DNA of 64,000 nucleotides from Leuctra nigra. Its lineage: Eukaryota; Arthropoda; Insecta; Plecoptera; Leuctridae. The notes beneath the pieces are model-generated. The model saw nothing but the letters and a program-made list of their open reading frames with translations, did no database searches and was not told the origin of the DNA. A program made the translations under genes and the position numbers. The stretch is from positions 50,369,411 to 50,433,410 of the forward strand of contig OW203762.1 of assembly GCA_934045905.1 (NCBI GenBank), written 5' to 3'. Below, piece by piece: positions 44,001 through 54,700 of the stretch. Within the stretch, counting starts at the first letter, position 1, and every line of letters begins with the position of its first letter.

Positions 44001-47000
44001 GATTTACCGACCTGATGTGACTGATGTCTCCGCAGAACTCTGCATCCGAGGAATCGGACTCATCCTCGTAGGGCGATTTCAATACATTTGAAATGTTACC
44101 TCGTTGCTTCTTGCATACTCGAGATGTGTGTCCCTTCTGCTTGCACGTGAAGCACTGCCATTGTCGGGCGGGGCACGTGACTTCGGCATGACGACGGCTG
44201 CAACGACGACAGGGTTCAAACTGTTCTCGTGGACTTGCATTTGGAACTGTAGACTGGTAGTCCTGAGTGCGAGACTTCCGCTGACTGGGTTGACTAGAAG
44301 ACGGTTTTCTGGAACTACCCATTCGATTACGACTCGCAGACTGGCTGCGACGTCTTGGCGTCAGCTGGTTGATCTCGTGGTCCTTCTGAGCAGGTTGTAA
44401 AATGGCGGCATTTTCAGTAGCTAATTCGTGACTTTTAGCTAACTGGGTTACTTGTTCTAGAGACAACTGGGATTTCTCAAGTAATCGCTTTTGAAATGCC
44501 TTATCCCTAATTCCTACCACAAATCGGTCCCGAAGAGTATCTTCAGCAGTGCCAGGAAATTTGCAGTAATGAGCTAATTGATTAAGCTCAACCAAATACT
44601 CGGACATAGTCTCTTTTTCCTGTTGCACTCTTCGGTTAAATTTAAAACGTTCCATAATTACCGACTTTTGTGGTGAAAAATGCTGCTTTAGAAGAGTGAT
44701 TAACTCATCATAAGACTTGGTCTTGACTTCACTGGGTACACATAGCTTCTTAAGTAGTCTGTACGTCTCCGGCCCTATCAAAGTGATAAGTAAATCAACT
44801 TTACCTTCAGCTTCGATGGAATTTACCTTCAAATAACTCTGGAGGCGCTCTTCATACTCTTCAAATTCTTCCAACGACTTGTCGAAAGCTACCATGTGGC
44901 CCAAGACCCGGTGCGACGCCATTTTAAACTCGATTTTTACGTCAACTTCTTCCTCTTCTGTGGACTCAAATATCGTGTCCAATGATGGTTTCTCGGAGTT
45001 CTCATATCCTCGTCGCCAGAATGTGATGTCTTTAGACTTCTTAATGATGAGCACGGGTGAGGATGCAGAAGGATGAATAAGATTTAGACTGCTCTGTCTG
45101 AAGGTACATTTACTACTGTCAGATCGTACGATACATCCTGCAGTCCCAGGTTCGACCGGACCTGACGTCACTAGTCACTGCACTAGTCAAGTCATGGTAC
45201 TGACATTACAACTATAAATAAATTATCCAATGAAACTAATTGAATGATCTCTCTAGAAATCGTTGGAGAGGCGAATTTTATAGCAACAGATATTTGCGAA
45301 AAAAAGACATGCACGACATGTTTATTTCATTTGATCTGTAATGTGAAAACAACACTCAGACACACAAATCGGAGATTCGAGCCAGAATGGAGAAGTGTAC
45401 CACGTGATCTGGAACTTGCAGGATGCGAGGTTGCCAGGTCGCCAGTGCGCGAGACCCGATGCATCGGGCTGTACGACTGCATCGCCTCGACGACGTGCAC
45501 AGACAAGCATCGCGACGCCAACTCCGACGCCCTTGCCAACAGGCTCATCTTCCGGTGTGGACCTCCAGACGCCGACACGGTCTGTTGTCCTGTCGTTGAC
45601 GATCCCGACAGGAACAAGCACAGGAACAGGGGGCTCTTCGACGGGAACTGCAGCTCGGCGTTTGGAAATAGATTATTCGGCGGGGATGACGCTTCTTTGG
45701 GGCAATTTCCTTGGATGGCGCTGATCGGAGTCACATGCAAGTAGTTGCCTTATTTCCATGGATGAGATTGGCAGCAAGCTAGATTCTGTTCAATTCTGTC
45801 AGTAGCTACCCCGGAACGTTTAAAAGTTAGAACAATGCTGTATTTTGCTCTAATAAAACTTCGAACCAATACCGTTTTGTTTAACTTTCAATATAAAAAT
45901 GAATTCTGAAACAATGTTAACATTGTTCTTGGATGTTGAGATTCTTTCGACAGAACCACGAAAACTAACATTGTGCTTTCGCCAGCGTCTATTTTTCAAG
46001 TTTTCATGCATTTTCCTATGATTTTCATGTACTGCAAATGATTGTTCAGTTTGAATATTTGACAGTAATATGATCACTATTGACATACTATTTTATCAAC
46101 AGAAGAACTAATGTCTTTTGTTGCAGCCAAGGAATATTCGGGTGTTCAGTACATATGTGGAGGCAGTGTAATCAACAATCGCTATATTTTAACTGCAGCC
46201 CATTGCGTCATCAATGTAACAAAAGTGTAAGAAAATGTTACCAATAAACTCAAACACAACTCACTAAAATCACACAATGTTCCTGGATGTTTTTTGTTAA
46301 TTGAGCGAGCGAAGCGAGCGACTCCTTTTGACTCTTTTGACACGGACCTCTGTTTTTCGTTTTTTTGTTTTGGCTGCTATCTGGAGCAATAGTAGTCGCA
46401 CCGTTTCACCGATCGATCTGAAATTTTGCACACATGTAGAGACAACCTTTTCTGTTTGCAGACCCAATTTTTTTTGAAATCCATTCATTGGTTAAAATTT
46501 AAATAAACATCACCTGATAGGTTGAAAAATGAAAATGGTCTTCGATAAATCTTATCAAACTCATATTTTGCATGATCATTATGACCAACATTGTCTCTTA
46601 TTTTACAAATTTTCATCCCTATCAGTTAAGAACGTATGAACTTATTGACAGTTTTAATAGCTGTCATAAATGAAGTATCGAAATGAATGTTTTCCAGTGC
46701 CAATTGAATTGAATCTGATTTGCTATATGTCAGGGTGCTTAGATGCTATTTCCAAGTTTCGATGAAAAGCATATTATACTTTTATGTTGATTGAGTGGAT
46801 CACATTTCAATTCAATATGGGTGAATATGTTTTCTGTGCTTTGTGTACGCATTTCCGGTTCGAGAATTTACACGTACCCGTGCTCGCTCATCAACGCGTT
46901 TCACTGAGCGTTTTCCTGGTATTCTGTGTGAACACTTCATAATTCATAAACGTACACGTAATGTGACATGTCAAGTGATGTCATGACATGTCATGTGATG

Positions 47001-48197
47001 TTATGATGTCACGACATGTCAAGTGATGTCATGATGTCAAGTGATGTCATGTGATGTCATGATGTCACGAAATGTCAAGTGATGTCGTGACATCATGACA
47101 TGTCAAGTGATGTCATGATGTCAAGTGATGTCGTGACATGTCAAGTGATGTCATGACATGTCAAGTGATGTCGTGACGTCAAGTGATGTCGTGACGTCAA
47201 GTGATGTCGTGATGCAGACATGCTGTGCGTCTGGCCGAGCACGACCTGAGGAACTTCACGGACTTCGAACCCACTTTCACGGAGGTCATCAGCGTGAACG
47301 CTACGGAGGTGCGCTCCAGCCGAGTCCACATCCATCCCGACTTCAACGACATGACTCTGCGCAACGACGTCGCGCTCATCAGACTGAAGACCCCGATCGT
47401 CTTCGGCGAATACATAAAGCCCATCTGCTTGCCGTTCGGGATGGATGACATGGCCGAGACGGAGAAGCAGTACTTGGTGGCAGGATGGGGTCTGACAGGT
47501 GAGGGAATATCGCATGCTTTCCGCTCCGCGTTATATTAGCCTTTGGCTGACTACAATATATTAGCATGAACAATATTTTGTGGAAAATATATTGTCAAAT
47601 CCAAGAGAAACTATAAGGGAAACTGGGACCATAAGAATCGACTCTGTTTGAGCGGAATTGAATACTACTAGAATAAAAAAAAACATTCGAATCGGTTTAG
47701 TCGAGTTTTAGAAAAGGGAATAGTGAAAACTAGTTTTTGATTTTAATTGATATACCTTTCCTTTGTTCGTGAAATATTCACATTCATAAATTGAATACTG
47801 TTCGCTCGTGTCAGCTCAGCTAAGTTTGAACTGGATTTCGTTAAAAAAAACTATTCTCTTCCTCTCCATTTCGCCAGGATTCGCATCACCGAGAAGCAAT
47901 ATCCTGCAGTATGCGTCTATCAACAGCACTGACCCGGAGGAATGTGACTACTTGGCCCCGACACGCTCTCTAGTGGCGCGAGTGGACAACAGCACCCAGA
48001 TATGCGCATCCTCGATCTCGGGCGGCGTCGCGTGCAGGGGAGACAGCGGTGGACCACTCTTCATGATCTACAACAACAAGTACTTCGTCATTGGAGTCGT
48101 CTCGTTCGGATTGCGCATGTGTGATGACATCCACTCAGCGAGCGTCTTCACTAGAGTGCATCCTTACCTCAACTGGATTCTGGACACTGTTAGATAA
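38088..48197 (+). CDS. CLIP-domain serine protease D (5 exons, 356 aa)
   Basis: Exons: 38088-38142, 45422-45736, 46127-46226, 47218-47498, 47878-48197. Phases 1,1,2,1, 357 codons with stop. Exon 1 is a short signal peptide (MNSPWSSLMIFTLHMLYC). Exon 2 has the CLIP Cys pattern (GCEVARSPVRETRC, YDC, TVCCP), inter-chain Cys DGNCSS and cleavage site NR-LFGG. His: LTAAHC. Asp: RNDVALIRL. Ser: CRGDSGGPL. The triad is complete, but the S1 residue six before the Ser is Val, not Asp, so it should not be trypsin-like. Intron 2 uses a GC donor (GCAAGT at 45737) if phase is to be kept. The exon 4 acceptor lies against a gatgtcatgtca repeat. Intron 1 carries a gypsy element. Confidence 0.88.
38449..38637 (-). 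repeat. 3' LTR of the gypsy element
   Basis: 189 bp, nearly identical to 45022-45210. One visible difference is ctctgtatgaagg here versus ctctgtctgaagg there. Confidence 0.93.
38785..39180. mobile_element. Foldback element, 396 bp, arms of about 150 bp
   Basis: The arms start cccataaaaaacacttcgtg and, inverted, the same. They continue through taccagccaagtctcttcaa and gaaaatcaaaaaatacttgg with almost no mismatch. The loop is about 85 bp. It is nested in the gypsy element. Confidence 0.9.
39380..40290. repeat. Diverged tandem repeat, period about 250-270 bp, four units
   Basis: The phrase gacgtcacttccggtttcaa + aatggcggc recurs near 39406, 39675, 39942 and 40194. Companions are tttccggtYt, ccgtctgaatcgtttggcgc and ccgttgacgagatatgacgt. 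No ORF is present. It is part of the 3' non-coding tract of the gypsy element or an older insert in it. Confidence 0.75.
40918..44922 (-). pseudogene. gypsy gag-pol, single frame with one internal stop
   Basis: It runs from ATG 44922-44920 to TAA 40920-40918, 1334 codons in one frame, interrupted once by TAG at 43350-43348 in the N-terminal part of the reverse transcriptase. Order: gag with two zinc knuckles (CRRCSRRHAEVTC and CFTCKQKGHTSRVC), aspartic protease (VDSGAACTI), reverse transcriptase (LDLSNAYLQL, VYLDDILI), RNase H (LACDASPYGVGAVLS, ITDHQPLK), integrase with an HHCC finger (HPGVVRS ... CVACQ) and DDE residues (LDFAER, VTDNGPP, NGLENFVG). Gag and pol are in the same frame, without a frameshift site. 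The frame also stays open upstream into the LTR, but a gag start at 44922 is more sensible. Probably inactive unless the TAG is a sequencing error or is read through. Confidence 0.9.
45022..45210 (-). repeat. 5' LTR of the gypsy element
   Basis: 189 bp, with TG...CA ends, and followed on the minus strand by the primer-binding site. Confidence 0.93.
46301..46920 (+). mobile_element. Dispersed GAGCGAGCG element, copy 4, intron 3 of gene D
   Basis: It begins ttgagcgagcgaagcgagcg, includes gatcgatctgaaattttgca, and ends tgctcgctcatcaacgcgtt + tcactgagcgttttcct. The inner body differs from copies 2 and 3 and is shorter (620 bp). The terminal 60 bp match the minus-strand end of copy 3 well. Confidence 0.8.
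46962..47215 (+). repeat. Short-period tandem repeat flush with the exon 4 acceptor of gene D
   Basis: Irregular units of about 17-19 bp built from atgtcaagtgatgtcRtgac. The array runs into gatgcag, whose AG is the splice acceptor (47216-47217), so the usual polypyrimidine tract is replaced by repeat sequence. Confidence 0.9.
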
Positions 48198-48222
48198 TTA
48201 ATACAAATTGTGTTTTGTGAGA

Positions 48223-48228
48223 AATAAA
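48223..48228 (+). promoter_or_regulatory. Polyadenylation signal AATAAA of gene D
   Basis: AATAAA 26 nt after the TAA in gtgagaaataaataattatt. It is the first canonical signal downstream of the coding region. Confidence 0.5.
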
Positions 48229-48720
48229 TAATTATTTTCTTATCATCGCGATCTTTTGTGACATCTTCTACTTTAACAACTTACCTACTTTTAAAACAAC
48301 AAAAACATTATGTTACCAAAGTTTTATTTCAATTACACTAAGAATAATGAAGAATAAAACTGATTCCACCAAAACTTAATGATATTCAAAACAACAAACG
48401 GAAACAATGTTACATAGAACTCAATAACTTACATAACACAAACACCATTACGTTCCCAATACAGCAACATGCACGAACACCTACATTAAAAATAACTATC
48501 TATTCTAAGCATTAATTGGTAATTTTTAATTTACTAAATTTATAATATCTGCGGTACATTTCAACCTGAACTAATGTTTCATGTGAACATAATCGTTGTT
48601 GTAAAATTGTCTAAACTTTACGTGGTAACCGGAAGTGGAAATGTGATATTTTTGAACACCAATTTTGGTTTGACAGCATACATTGTCAGTCTTAACAACT
48701 ACTTCGCATGCGCTTGCAAC

Positions 48721-51700
48721 TCAGTTAATCTGATCAACATTATCTTCGTCCGAGCATTTCCCAACAGACAGCTCCTCGCGAATACTTTCTTCCTCCTCGA
48801 CCTCCTCCTCTTCCTCCTCCTCCTCCTCTTCTTCCTCCTGTTCGTCAGCCTTCTCGTCGACAGACTTCTGCGTCTTCTTCTCGTCATCACTGCCATGCTC
48901 GTTGTCTTCAACTGATATCTGAATCGTGTGTGGAACTGCGTTAATAGACACGGTCTTCTCCGTCGGTTTGCGACTCTTGTCCGAGCGATCGCTGCTGTTC
49001 TCGTCGAATGCGCCGGAGAACAAGTCGGGAGAACTGAACGCCAGCGACCGCTTGCGAAATAAAATGTTCGGATTGCTCAGGGACTTCTGCTCTTTCCTGG
49101 ACTTTTGACTCAGCTTCATCTGCAACAAGAAAAGGCACAACATTCTTGATCCCTGGGCCTTTCCTTGATATCGTGATTTTTAAGGCTAAACCAATTCTAG
49201 AGCGGTCTTGCTGCAGATTAAAATTATCTTTTGTTTACAAAGTTGTATCCATTTATTGACATTTTCACTTGTCCATCTGCGGACAAGTGTTAGTGAAACC
49301 TAATTTGAGGGTTATACCGGGTGGCGAAAAAAAAATCAACCTGATTGAGAGGTCACTATATCAAAACTATTATAGATTGGATTCTGAAATTTGTACACAT
49401 ATTAGAGAACATACCAAAATTTAATATGTGCAAGATTAAAAAACATTACTATTGTAGGAAAAAAGTTACAGCTGTTCAAATTTGGTTGTCAAAATATTGA
49501 TTATACGGAGCTCAAATAGCGCGCGTCCAGAAAACTTCCAATGGCCGGGACGCTGTTTCTTCAAAACTACGCACGATATCAAGTTAAAATTTTCAAATTA
49601 TATTCAAAATAGATTAAGATCGGTTGCGTAAAAATGTCAATTTCATAACTTTCGTTCCATTCATTCAAATTGATTGTCATTTTTACACAATCGATCTATT
49701 TTTGCAATCCTCAGAATCCTATTTATAATAGCATGGCAGTGGTGACAGTTTGTCCCGATGAAAGTGCTGATGGCCCTGATAAGGACCGTTCGCGACGTTT
49801 CGGAGTTGTTACACCTTCATCGCCCAACCACCTGTTCACTGGTCTCACCTGCGTCTGTCTCTGGAAGAGCGTGGGGATGAGCTCGACTCTGTGCAGCATG
49901 AGCTCCATGTCACGCTGGTGCTGCTCTCTACGCGCTGGTTCCTACAACCTGTTCACTGGTCTCACCTGCGTCTGTCTCTGGAAGAGCGTGGGGATGAGCT
50001 CGACTCTGTGCAGCATGAGCTCCATGTCACGCTGGTGCTGCTCTCTACGCGCTGGTTCCAACCAGGCTCATTCCATTCTACTTCACCCAAAGTCGTTGCG
50101 CCTAGAATTTTGATTTTTTTTATATTTTGCACAGTTGTTCCTACATATAAGCTGATGTCAAATCTCTAGTTTCAGTTCGTTTCAAGTCGGAGTACTCAAA
50201 TTACGTGTAATTAAAGATGGCGCGGACGGGAAAATCGGTGTTTTTAAGCTTCCAGGAGAAATGCTGCCATTTCCATACTATTCAAGTTAACAGAACGATC
50301 TTTGCGGCGTTTTGTTCATAAAAGATCGGTCTATAATTATGTTATTTTCAATTTTGCTGTATATGGAACCCTTCATAATGTAATTTGCCCTCAAACTTTG
50401 ACTAAAATTCTTAAATTTTTCCAATATTTGAGGCATGATTATGAATAGAAGGAAGTGATGGTTCAAATACCCAATTTTATTTTAGTTTCACCTTATATGT
50501 TAGAATAGATTTTCACACTTCATTGTTAGTTTTTATTAATTGTTTTTTACCAAAAAAAAGTCAAAACCCTAAAAAGTACAATTTTTGGTCCCATTTTCCT
50601 CAGGCGGGGGACCAGATAAAAATTTCCGCTCAACGGCAAAATAACCAGCATTACTTGATGTATAATTGCTGCAAGTTTGGACTTGTTTTTTTAACGGGTG
50701 CGGAAATGCATTTTCGCACCTGGAAATGCACGCGAAAATTCATTTCCACACCCGTTAAAAAAACAAGTCCAAACTAGCAGCAATTATACATCAAGTAATG
50801 CTGGTTATTTTGCCGTTGAGCGCAAATTTTTATCTGGTCCCCCACCTGAGGAAAATGCGACCAAAAATGGTACTTTTTAGGGTTTTGACTTTTTTTTGGT
50901 AAAAAACAATTAATAAAAACTAACATTGAAGTGTGAAAATCTATTCTTACATATAAGGTGAAACTAAAATAAAATTGGGTGTTTGAACCATCACTCCCTT
51001 CTATTCATAATCATGCCTCAAATATTGGAAAAATTTAAGAATTTTAGTCAAAGTTTGAGGGCAAATTACATTATGAAGGGTTCCATATACAGCAAAATTG
51101 TACATAACATATTTATTGACCGATCTTTTATGAACAAAACGCCGTAAAGATCGTTCTGTTAACTTGAATAGTATGGAAATGGCAGCATTTCTCCTGGAAG
51201 CTTAAAAACACTGATTTTCCCGTCCGCGCCATCTTTAATTACACGTAATTTGAGTACGCCGACTTGAAACGAACTTAAACTAGAGATTTGATATCAGCTT
51301 ATATGTAGGAACAACTGTGCAAAATATAAAAAAAATCAAAATTCTAGGCGCAACGACTTTGGGTGAAGTAGAATGGAATGAGCCACCACCTGTTCACTGG
51401 TCTCACCTGCGTCTGTCTCTGGAAGAGCGTGGGGATGAGCTCGACTCTGTGCAGCATGAGCTCCATGTCACGCTGGTGCTGCTCTCTACGCGCTAGTTCC
51501 TCTTCCCGCCGCGCCTGCACGCGCAACGCCAGGTCCTCGCGTGTCGAGTAGTTGAGAGAGCGCCATATTGGACGCCGCCGCGTGGTGTCTGCTTTCTGCT
51601 TCATCTCCTCCTGCTTCTTCACTTCTGCTTGCAGCTCGGCAGCTTCGCGCTCCAATCGCTGCCTGAGGATGCATTTCATTAAAAATCCCGTTTCTGCCAC

Positions 51701-54700
51701 CAAATGTAGAATTACAACAAATAAATTTAAATTTGTGTAGTACCAAGTAGTTTTAAGTTTCAACAACAAATAACTACCATATTAACTTCTTCTCTTTGGA
51801 TCCCTCTAGATCTAGAAAGTTATTACCTGAAAGAATCACGTATGTTTGACAATCTGTTTGACAATTGCATAACATTAACAATGAAGTGGAACCATTTACT
51901 TTAATTTCCAAGCAAATACCTGAGACCATAGGGTGCATACCATATTATGACTCTTATCGACCCGATTTCTCCATAATAGGTACACTCGGCACAACAAAAA
52001 TTGATCGGTGAACAAAACTGAATGACTGCTGGTCATGTTCCATACCGATCAAAGCTTGTTGTTATTATTGAAGTTAGTGGTTACCTTAGAGTGAGACAAG
52101 GAGATCTCTTGGACTGACTATTGATGGTGCGATCTAACATTTTTCAGTCAATCAGGTTTATTGAAACGATCAATTTTAGATGTTCCAAGTGTACAAGCGT
52201 GGAATAAAGTAGCTGTGCTGGTTGTCTCTCTCTGCTCCATATAAAAACATGTTTATGTTATGAGTCAGAGAGAGGCAGAATAACAGGGTCTTTATTCCAC
52301 CCCTGTACCTCAATGTGTTATTATTTCATGACGTAATAATCTTAATCGTTGAGACATAACGTTTTCTTGAGTCCAAATAAATGAAAATATGTCGCATGCG
52401 AATGCGTATAAGTACGGAATACCCCCAACAACTGTTTCGGCATGCATTAACATGTCCGAGCTTGTGATGACGTCATTACCTGGCCGACTGTATTCTGAGC
52501 ACCGCCGCCAGGTTGTTTCTGTTCCCCGACGTGCACAGCGCTGACCGCGGTCTCAGTCTCTCGTACGAGTAGCTCGACGAGTAGCACTCGTACGGCGACG
52601 AGCTGGTCGACTCAGATCTGCGAGCGCGACGAGTGCGCAGATGTCCCGTGCGCAGGTGAAACGGCTGCGGACTCGTCGAGATGTTCTCGCTGAGTCGCTC
52701 GTCGAGCTCGCTGCGCAGCATCTCGTGCGACTTGCTGAAGTTCGGGATGCGACGATGCGACTTGCGATGCGACGTGAGCTCCGGGGAGGCGTCGCGCAGG
52801 TTTGCCGCCTCCATCATGGACTGAGAGATCTTCTCGCGAGCCGCCATGGAGGGCGGCAGAGACGAGGACTTCAGCAGTTCTTCGGCGCGGATCTTCCGCT
52901 TCAAACATCTACACACAAATAGTGAATGTTTTTTTAATGAAATTAACAATATTTATTAATTTTTCAAACATTTCAACTATTATTTTAATATGAAATATTA
53001 ACACAGAAGTTATAGAAACAATATTTACATTTTTGTGTCTCTTTTAAAATAGCTCACGTACGTAGATATTGTTTTCAATTTTTTCCTGATAATGTTCAAC
53101 TGTTTATTAGAAAATAAGTTTTTTGTTCAAATCTACAAGAATATGTAAAGTTAAAGCGATTTCTATCGAAGATGAAATTATACGCCATTCCCTCTTTAAT
53201 CAGATGCTGAACGGAGATACCACGACAACAAGTGTATTTACTCTACCTGTAGAATTCGTCCTCCCTCATCCTCTGGTACACCTGACTGCCGAAGAGATTC
53301 CTCGGCACCGGCTTTGCTCGAAACGGTTTCGGAGAAACACTGCGGGCGTAACGCAGCTCCGGCGTCGACCGGCAAAGTAGAAACCTGCGTTGATCTTCAT
53401 CTCGCTTCACGAAGCTGAATGGTTTCATCTGTGATCGCAGCTCGGCGATGCACAGAGACTTGAGTTTGCGCCTTCTGAAAGACGAGTCCATGATTAGGAG
53501 CGTCAGTCTCGTCCCTCCATCATCGTCATCGTGTTACCTCTTGTCCTGCTCCGACATGAGCTTGTCATACAGCGGGACCCGAGCATGCAGGGGAACTGGA
53601 TTAGCCTTGAAGCATTTCTTATCCTCGCTCCGATTGGCTGAACGCTCGCCCAACTCGCAATAGAGGTCTCGTTTGATTGCATTTAAACGAGCATCTTCTT
53701 CATCCCTAAAACATTGTTCATGACCTTGGTCAATCCTGGAGGAAGCCGCATAAAATAATATCGTATTTGCAGATTTCAATAATAATTGAAGATTTTGATT
53801 AGATAGCAAACATAAGTTATACATTTAAATGTTTTAAATATTTAGTCACAAGGATAATATTATATATTATGTTCTTAGGTTATACGGGAAATTTAGCAAT
53901 CATACTAAATTAATTAATAATTCAAAATAGTTATTTTAAATTATGTACTATTTATTACAATTGCAATCAATACCTACAGTAAATGCAGGCCAACACAATT
54001 TGCATGAGTGAATTGCCAGTTAACCTCTGGTGACCGTCCTTATCACTTTCCCCGAACCCCTATCCCTATTCTATATCGCCTGACGCCTACCTCACAGTCA
54101 TGGTAAATGGCTCCGGCACGGTGATGTTGCCCTCTTTCCATCCGACAGTCTTACTGGACTTCATCGTCGGACTCCCGGGTAGACTTCGCGTGTAAGGATA
54201 ATGCACTTCCGGGAGACTGTCGCAGTCTGAGAAGAGGTAATCAGCTTTGAGCAGCTGCTCGTCCACACTGCTCTGATCCCACAGGGCTGAGCAGGGACTC
54301 TCGTGCTTGTTGGATGCAGCGGAGCGCGCTCGGTTCGTTCCCTGTCTCACACACTTGTACTGCTCCTGAGGCGATGACAGAAGACCGTGTTTCTCCTTGT
54401 ACAGTTCTTGAGGGGATGCCAGAAGACCGTGTTTCTCCTTGTACAGCTCCTGAGGCGATGACAGAAGGCTGTGCTTCTCCTTGAAGATCATGTCATTGAG
54501 TGTGGTCTGCTTGCGAAGAGGCTCTGAGCGCAAGTCTGAGTCGGACTCGGAGACGACTGGAGTCATGCGGTTGAGTTGGTTCGCTGCTTCTGAAGACACG
54601 GACAGAGTCGACGGGGTCTTCACGTCTTCGTCATCACCTTTGCTCCAACAGCGGGGCTTCTCGATTGCCGACGTTTTATGTTGATACATTTGAACGGGTA

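Larger units (their letters stand above)
38449..45210 (-). mobile_element. Ty3/gypsy LTR retrotransposon, 6.76 kb, in intron 1 of gene D
   Basis: Two 189-bp LTRs (38449-38637 and 45022-45210) with tgtgatgtct...gacattaca ends differ at very few positions. The 5-bp target duplication actat lies at 38444-38448 and 45211-45215. On the minus strand the primer-binding site follows the 5' LTR within a couple of bases (tggcgacgaggatatg). The coding region is on the minus strand, opposite to gene D. There is no envelope gene. About 2.3 kb between pol and the 3' LTR is non-coding and includes a foldback insert and a diverged tandem repeat. Confidence 0.95.

Noticed and set aside
44923..45171. Upstream extension of the gypsy gag frame into the LTR
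   Set aside because: The LTR is not expected to encode gag. The ATG at 44922 after the primer-binding site is the better start.
48574..48915. 113-aa ORF (+) rich in Leu and Phe
   Set aside because: Antisense of the Glu-rich last exon of gene E.
49670..50113. 147-aa ORF (+) with an internal repeat
   Set aside because: The repeat reflects antisense reading of the duplicated exon 5 pieces of gene E.
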